DNA of 64,000 nt, taken from positions 35,221,375-35,285,374 of the forward strand of contig CAIIXF020000005.1 in assembly GCA_903813345.2 (NCBI GenBank). Direction: 5' to 3'. Positions 58,801 to 64,000 of this stretch are shown here, one piece after another. Made by a program: the position numbers and the translations under genes. The DNA comes from Owenia fusiformis. Taxonomy: Eukaryota; Annelida; Polychaeta; Sabellida; Oweniidae. Every line of letters starts with the position of its first letter. Position 1 is the first letter of the stretch. The notes under the pieces are model-generated. The model searched no databases, was not told the DNA's origin, and saw only the letters and a list, made by a program, of their open reading frames with translations.

Positions 58801-61800
58801 GGTGCAGTTTGGTGCAGTTTCTTTGGGGTAGACTCATTATTATTTAATTATACGGTGAAACAATGACTTTTGGGATTATGATTTGTTCAAATTATCATAG
58901 GATGATATCCATAATTGCAGTACCTTCTTCACTGTTTAAAGGTTGTTTCATCATATTTTTTAACAAGGTCATTGCTTTAAAGGCCCTGTGTAAACAGTTG
59001 TACAATTTGGAATTTTGGGTCAAACATGTGCAATTTGGAAATTTGAGGGCTGTCTTGCATTTCCTAGGAAATAGTTTGGCAGTCTGGAATTCCAGTAAAT
59101 GAGTTGGTCAGTCTAGAATTCCATGGAAAGAGTTGGGCAGTCTATAATTACAGGGTAAAAGACTGGGTAGCCTGGGAAAGAGATGGGTATTTTGGAATTC
59201 CAGGGAAAGATTTAGGTTTGAAATTCCAGGGAAAGAGATGGATAGTCTTAAAGGTCTTGAATGCAGTTTGGCTTTTACCAGGAATTTCAGGTTAAAAACT
59301 AGGTAGCCTAAAATTCCAGGGAAAGAGAATGGCAATCTGAAATATGAAGGTAAGGGATTGGGATTCTGTTATACTCAGATAGATGGCAATTCTTATGTAA
59401 AGGGAAAGGGATTGGCAAATTCTAGGGTAAGAAATTGGTGACTTGGGACGCAATGACTTTCACACATGTATCTCACTGCCTGCCTTGTAAGCAAATAAAT
59501 GCTTTATTAGTCAAACACCGTGAGAAGTTAGACTGGCATTTTATGCCGGTAATGCTTAATAGAAGCTGTAATTGCGTTCACAATAAATAGAATAGAACAG
59601 AGAGAAACTAAGTCATCAATTTATGACTCCCCGTTGCGTGAGATCGATGTCTCCCATAATTGAACAAACTCCTGCTCGTGAAGCCTGCCACTTCCCGCAG
59701 AAATTAATGAATATATTTCGCAATACGTTTGGTCAATATGACCTCAGACACGTATGCAAGACCCTGATAAGCTAAGATAGGAAAAGTGAGTTTTCTTTAT
59801 GGTTAAAAGTTGTAATTTGTTTTTCTTTCTTGTTTGTTAATATCTGTTACCATTGATTTCTAGCAGATCTCATTTTTTATGAGAGAGGGTCATATTGTGG
59901 ATATTGCGATTTTTGACCAATATTTGGTGTTTGGTTCGGCATTTAACAGTCGCCATCTGTAACAAACTGTCACACTTTTTTTTAGCCATTTCCAATAAAG
60001 TTACGATTAAAGATTGGAAAAAGAGAGTATATTAAAAAGCAATTATAGTTTTGAGAACTCGATATGTCTGGTTATATACCGTGTTTGTCTTTTGTAAACA
60101 ACACCCAAACAAAATTATTTCCATACTTAGGTCACTGTAATCTATTGAATTGCCATGTAATGAACAACTCAACCTGATTCATATTCGATTGTTTCTGTTT
60201 TCAAATGGAGAAAGGTTGTTAGTTGTGCTGAGGCAAGCACACGATGTTCTGAGAGGTATATTAAGTAGAAATAAATCTAGTATACATTGTGGATGTTTGT
60301 ACATGTATGCCTTGTTATGGCTTTATTATCCTATCGAACAAAGTTTTGATGGATATAGAGAACGGTTTCGTCTGTCCATCAGTCCATGGACAAAAAATTT
60401 CAAACAAATGCGAGACATACACAATTCATGTGACAATTCCGAACGAACTGCATTCGTTTTTTTCAGCGTTCATTTTTAATATTTCGGCATTTGTTTTTTG
60501 ATGTTCTTCTCCAGAAATATTTTTGCTTGACAGTAATCAGAAAAATGTGTATTTGCGTGACATTCTGTCAGTGTCACGTAAAATAATTTGGCGTGACTTC
60601 AATTTCTTCAGCAAATGCATGACAAATACGCAAATTACGGGAGAGTTGACAGACTTACATTAGTTCCTGCATCCAGTGTTTTTCCTAAGCGTCGAACCAT
60701 GGGACATCTCCGACGATGTTGACCCAGGACTGACGATTTATTCCAACCAACCAGTCCACAAGACCGTCCAAGTCCGATGGCTAAGATATGCACCAAAGTC
60801 TTACCTCAAACATCAGTCCGATCGTTGAACTTCATTTACTCAAGATTTTACTCATTATCACATCGAAAATCTTTAAAACAGACAGGATTTTTTGAAATAT
60901 TTTTTGAGTTTCAGGTCTGCAAACGAGGATAAATTGCGTAGCATAATCTATCAATAACTTCGAAAAACTGTTTTCTGATTGGTCGAAATGAATTGTGGGT
61001 AGTGACCATATGGTATTTCGTTCGATGTAAAATTTCTGATTATGGAAGCAAATTAACCGGGAATTCCAACACGGGGACTTCATTACTGTCCACTAACTAT
61101 TAAATAAATATAATTATAACGAGAAATTATATGGGGATTCATAAATTGATCGAGTAGGATAAATGGAGGTTAAACAATCCCGGGTGAAGATACAAACTAC
61201 ATTTGTTTTCGTCCAGTGTAGCAAAAGTAATTTCCGGTTCCTGTATTAATTTTTTTAAATTCTTTTTGAACTTTTGACAAATGTCACGAAATGTGGTCGA
61301 TTTTCAATCTGAATTCGAAGTAACTTTAATATTTTAAGGACTGGTTGGTTTTCACTTGGACCTGTGATGTAGCAGAAGTTACAGGTCCAGATGACTGATG
61401 ATGCTTAGCCTGGACTGGTTGAAATTTTGATATTGCCAGTCCATTGGTCCTGTGATTTATATTTGCTTAGGAAAAACACTGCCTGCATCGCTAATTGTAT
61501 ACTTTTAGCTTTTTTCAACACTGTCTTATGATTCAAAATTCTTTGACAAAACTGTTCTATGAAACATTACTAAAACCACTTTTTGATGAACACAATTTAA
61601 ATTTAAAAGTTCACAAATCAAATGATATTGGATGATTTACTATGGTTTGAAAGGTCATTTTTACCAAAAATGTGTTTTAGCTGAGAAATTAAAGCAGTGA
61701 TTTGTTCATTTTTAGCCATAGGTCAGTTTTTAAATTGTCTTAGAGAGTGACCAGATCAGCTTGACCTTGTAGTTTTAACACAGGCCATCAATTTCACTTT

Positions 61801-63248
61801 CCAAATATGGTAACTGTCAATCAAATCTGGCAGAGTTTCAGAGAAAGTGAATATCAGATTGATGCTGATTTTACATTGTGTCAGAGGTTTGAAATATTTG
61901 AGATTGTGGAAATGATTTCAAATAAATTTAATCACAAATATAGTAATTAATCGAATTTACAAAGAAATATCAGTTACTCATGAAGTTCAATTCTTGATGA
62001 CTCAATTTCAAGATTTTTTATGTTTTTTGAATCTTGATTTGATAAAAAGATAAATCACAGATTTTAGGTGAAACAGAGCAACTACCCAATATATTTTTCA
62101 TTGATAATCAGGGCAATAATATCTCAATCTTGGAAAATAAGTTAAAATACCTTAAATAATAATCCATGTATTCATCCTTTAGAGTTGAATGGATTTTTCT
62201 TAAAACTCTCAAGAATAGTGTATTACAGGGCAAATAAGCATAACAAATAATAATTGAAAAAAAATTTTACTATGATTTTTTACTCAGCTTTAATATCATC
62301 AAATCGTAGAGTTTTATCATTATTGCAGACACATCATTTCCATCCCAGATTTCAATCTGGCTACTGCATGATTGTTTAGGAGTTTATGCTGGCATAAAAG
62401 TCAATGGAACCACTATGATATCATTTTAGGCTATTAAATTAGTCGTAGATATCAATTCTGCAAACCATGTTATTCTTTATTGGCTGATCATATTTGTGAT
62501 ATGAGACCACATGGTGTCTGTGATTGCTAATAGTACTAGGTTTTATTTTTGTCCTTTCTACACCATTTAACATTCATATTTGTGATATTTGCAACTTATG
62601 TAAACTGTTTGTATATTGTTTTATATTTGTGATTTCTTTAGCCATATAATGATTGTATTTATATTTATATTTTAGATCACTTGGCTTTGTAATGTTCCAT
62701 GTATATATGATTGCTAGGCAAAAAAATATTTCTGAGGGCGAGTTGAGGTCGAAAAGATGATAATATGTTACACATTTGTACTTTCTAATATTTGTGTTTC
62801 TTGGTTAAATAATATGCTACATTTATAATTTCTATGGCTTAAAATGTAACATATTTGTGATTTCTAGGCCTTCAAATGTTACACATTTGTGATTTCTAGG
62901 CCTAAAATGTTACACATTTGTGATTTCTAGGCTTTAAAATATTACACATATGTGATTTTTAGACCTTAAAATGTTATACATTTGTAATTTTTAGGCCTTA
63001 AAATGTTACACATTTGTGATTTCTAGGCCTTAAAGTGTTACACATTTATGATTTCTAAACCTTAAAATGTTACACATTTGTGATTTCTAGGCCTTAGAAT
63101 GTAACACATTTGTGATTTCTAGGCCTTAAAATGTAACACATTTGTGATTTCTAGGCCACACAATGCTAACATGAACAAGATGGATGTTGCAGAAGACAGT
63201 GAGCCTGGCCTATCAAAACTGGATGTTGTCTTGTCATTCACTTTAGAA
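43108..63248 (+). CDS. CADPS: CADPS (calcium-dependent secretion activator, CAPS), N-terminal four exons
   Basis: CAPS primes dense-core vesicles for Ca2+-triggered exocytosis by binding PI(4,5)P2 and promoting SNARE assembly. Exons at 43108-43887, 52938-53018, 53605-53768 and 63155-63248 encode 373 residues, ending where the C2 domain begins; the PH and MUN domains lie beyond the right edge. Identity to vertebrate CADPS is visible by eye: [12 protein letters not shown] start, [69 protein letters not shown] and SxxDVVLSFxLE. All junctions keep frame. Introns 1 and 3 are about 9 kb each and carry tandem arrays ending exactly at the acceptors of exons 2 and 4. Confidence 0.96.
45547..45589 (-). 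repeat. Dispersed short repeat, copy 6 (fragment, reversed)
   Basis: gtaacaaatggcaggtgatg then atactttgcatgttattg is the reverse complement of the first ~45 bp of copies 1-4. The rest of the element is missing. Confidence 0.7.
46930..47060 (-). repeat. Dispersed repeat, member 2 of an inverted pair
   Basis: It contains ctcaaaaaagtgcgcctttg and ggttcccgggaattcaaagt followed by cacattgtta, and continues to attgatgaacgtttgtatag. It is the reverse complement of the copy at 40530-40690 in the neighbouring gene. Confidence 0.8.
49470..49670 (+). repeat. G-rich dispersed repeat, copy 1
   Basis: It starts with aggcccgtagccagggctta and contains ttgacagttttggcagaaaa, aatggtgaaaaactgcatga and ttttgaaagaatttctggtc followed by agggggggt. 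A second direct copy lies at 52130-52310. Confidence 0.85.
50995..51245 (+). repeat. Degenerate ~100-bp tandem repeat, about 2.5 copies
   Basis: The words accaatgagccatgatttga, ccatccgtcaagacaatctga and atagccat recur as aacccgtcaagaccatctga, atagtcatgacttcaatgag and ccatatgatttgaag, then weakly a third time. It is non-coding. Confidence 0.6.
52130..52310 (+). repeat. G-rich dispersed repeat, copy 2
   Basis: caggcccatagccaggattt, ttgacagttttggttcaaaa, aatgatgaaaaactgcatga and ttttgaaagaatttttggcc match copy 1 in order and spacing. It carries an extra internal duplication of the ggggggt-cacttttg segment. Confidence 0.85.
52380..52937 (+). repeat. 29/87-bp tandem array built from the CADPS exon 2 splice acceptor
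   Basis: Monomers of about 29 bp resemble atgttacagttagataatga followed by acaatg. They are organised in the 3' half as 87-bp trimers. The cag|ttag junction occurs at 52677, 52764 and 52851, and the true acceptor cag|ttgg at 52938, each exactly 87 bases after the last. Every monomer therefore mimics the 3' splice site plus the first codons (Leu-Asp-Asn) of exon 2. Older monomers to the left are diverged. Confidence 0.95.
52938..53018 (+). CDS. CADPS: CADPS coding exon 2
   Basis: 27 codons, [20 protein letters not shown] plus FAEQMFR, aligning with vertebrate LDNx[11 protein letters not shown]. Acceptor TTTCAG|TTG and donor AGG|GTAAGA; phase 0. Confidence 0.95.
53019..53604 (+). other. CADPS intron 2
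   Basis: 586 bp of AT-rich sequence; nothing recognised. Confidence 0.7.
53605..53768 (+). CDS. CADPS: CADPS coding exon 3
   Basis: It encodes [40 protein letters not shown] and [11 protein letters not shown], all close to vertebrate CADPS. Acceptor TTACAG|GCT and donor TAG|GTAGGT; two bases carry over. Confidence 0.95.
55119..55332 (+). repeat. Short tandem tracts: 20-bp ×4 and 17-bp ×2.5
   Basis: The unit ctaaatgtttactggtatgc recurs four times with changes between 55119 and 55200. A separate unit, tgtttacaaccaccaac, is repeated at about 55288-55332. Confidence 0.8.
55756..55942. mobile_element. Pogo/Tigger-like MITE, copy D
   Basis: Left end caataaaacctgtatatctg; right end the reverse complement of cagtaaaaccgtccaattgg. 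Inside are atgtgaacacctgccaatct and gaacacttttgg, as in copy C. It is about 187 bp and non-coding. Confidence 0.82.
57470..57600 (+). repeat. Degenerate tandem tract, ~35-bp unit
   Basis: The words gttactcacttaaatgtttg, gtgactcacttaaaagtttg and actcaactcacttaaatgtt follow one another with spacers, and weaker copies continue to about 57720. Confidence 0.7.
59080..59340 (+). repeat. Degenerate tandem tract, ~30-bp unit
   Basis: About eight copies of ggaattccagggaaagagat plus ggg(t/c)agtct with many changes. No open frame of interest. Confidence 0.8.
62832..63154 (+). repeat. 32-bp tandem array built from the CADPS exon 4 splice acceptor
   Basis: The motif ctag|gcc recurs at 62864, 62896, 62927, 62959, 62991, 63023, 63055, 63087 and 63119, and finally at the true acceptor 63151. 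All steps are 32 bases except one of 31. Each unit is roughly acacatttgtgatttctagg followed by ccttaaaatgtt. It resembles exon 4's own start (gccacacaatgctaac) for about 16 bases past the junction. Eight of nine decoys keep the AG. Older, weaker copies reach back to about 62500. Confidence 0.95.
63155..63248 (+). CDS. CADPS: CADPS coding exon 4 (last in window)
   Basis: It encodes [20 protein letters not shown] and [11 protein letters not shown]; SxxDVVLSFxLE begins the C2 domain in CADPS. Acceptor TTCTAG|G and donor GAA|GTAAGT; phase 0 at the end. Confidence 0.93.
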
Positions 63249-64000
63249 GTAAGTATCCACGCCTACCAAGTACTTCACTAAGTTGCAGTTGCCATTTCCT
63301 AAACAAATGGGACAACATTTATTTTGGAAAATAAGGCCTACATTTAGTCTAAAATGGAAAAAGTTTCTCATATTTTGTGGCCCATTTAAATTATGGCCAT
63401 CTTAGAATTTGTTCAAAATGACAAAGAATATCCTCAGTGCTTGCAGCTAGAAGACGGACCGGTTCGGGGCAATCTGCTTGCAACGAGAAGACGGACCGGT
63501 TCGGGGCAATAGCTGATGAAATTCTTTGTCACAAAGTTTGGCTTTTTTTATAAAATCAAATGCGCGTCATTGAAACTCACAAGATGTAAATAGCATGTCA
63601 TTTACATCATACCTTGATGGGGAAAAATAGATCTTATATGTTAGAAGTACTAAATAAAAGTTATCGTGAAAATGAGACAGTCGTTCTCGAGAGAAAAGAG
63701 CATAAATGCGCATTTAGAGAGTTTTTGTCCGTTTAAAAATCTGTAAAAAATTGGGGTACTTAAAAGTATCGGGAGGCATCATATATTTCAAATTAGACAT
63801 GAGGAAGTCAATATTGAGCAAGTTATGGCTGTTTTAAATTCAAATAAAACCGTTAACCCGTACCAGTCCAGCTTTTGACCCGTACCGGTCAATTTTCGTT
63901 AGCTGCGTATACCAAGGGTGGTATTAATATCAAATCTTATTGATATGCAAAAATGTATACATGTGATCCCCTTAACTATCAACCTCAATATGTGGAGGTA
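63249..64000 (+). other. CADPS intron 4 (partial)
   Basis: It runs to the window edge. It contains a two-copy 37-bp direct repeat (63437-63473 and 63474-63510) around gaagacggaccggttcgggg, and isolated gacccgtaccggtc words near 63880. No exon seen. Confidence 0.65.

Larger units (their letters stand above)
53769..63154 (+). other. CADPS intron 3 (9.4 kb)
   Basis: No exon recognised. It contains a pogo-like MITE (55756-55942), short degenerate tandem tracts (55119-55332, 57470-57600, 59080-59340) and the acceptor-derived 32-bp array (62832-63154). Confidence 0.7.

Noticed and set aside
60150-60501. Overlapping 109- and 70-codon frames in CADPS intron 3
   Set aside because: No recognisable motif and no splice junctions in phase with CADPS exons 3 and 4.
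62832-63154. CRISPR-like regular spacing of a 32-bp unit
   Set aside because: The units are contiguous near-identical copies without unique spacers, inside an animal intron.

Overview
This is a eukaryotic window, AT-rich, with compact coding exons, GT-AG introns and many degraded repeats. It looks like a bilaterian animal, most likely a marine invertebrate. The three protein genes all have clear vertebrate homologues. A lophotrochozoan origin is my best guess, but nothing in the window fixes the phylum. There are no bacterial features, tRNAs, rRNAs or CRISPR arrays.

Layout. (1) Positions 1-16776, minus strand: the 5' part of a ferlin gene (membrane-fusion C2 protein). Six exons encode the first C2 domain and the linker after it; the gene runs off the left edge. 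Its introns hold a 123-bp satellite, a perfect 105-bp-arm palindrome, two pogo-like MITEs and a dead LINE. (2) Positions 16777-20280: an intergenic stretch with repeats only. (3) Positions 20281-41856, minus strand: a complete KMT2E/SETD5-type chromatin gene. I resolve it into 23 coding exons that join in frame (6519 nt including the stop, 2172 aa). It has a PHD finger, an atypical SET domain and a long Ser/Pro-rich tail. Two alternative 5' ends are suggested. (4) Positions 41888-43107: a head-to-head promoter interval. (5) Positions 43108-63248, plus strand: the first four exons (373 codons) of CADPS, the dense-core-vesicle priming factor, with two introns of about 9 kb each. The gene continues past the right edge.

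The genes do not form a pathway. Ferlin and CADPS are both C2-domain exocytosis or membrane-trafficking proteins; KMT2E/SETD5 is nuclear. KMT2E-like and CADPS start head to head and may share a promoter.

The most striking signal is that four of the clearest tandem-repeat arrays in the window each touch a splice site. The arrays next to CADPS exon 2 and exon 4 repeat the authentic 3' splice site together with the first exon bases, exactly in register (29/87 bp and 32 bp periods). The array at the left edge repeats the ferlin exon-6 end plus its GTAAGT donor every 123 bp. A 12-copy 22-bp array starts a few bases inside the KMT2E-like intron after exon 8. This looks like recurrent local amplification of splice junctions that leaves runs of decoy splice sites.
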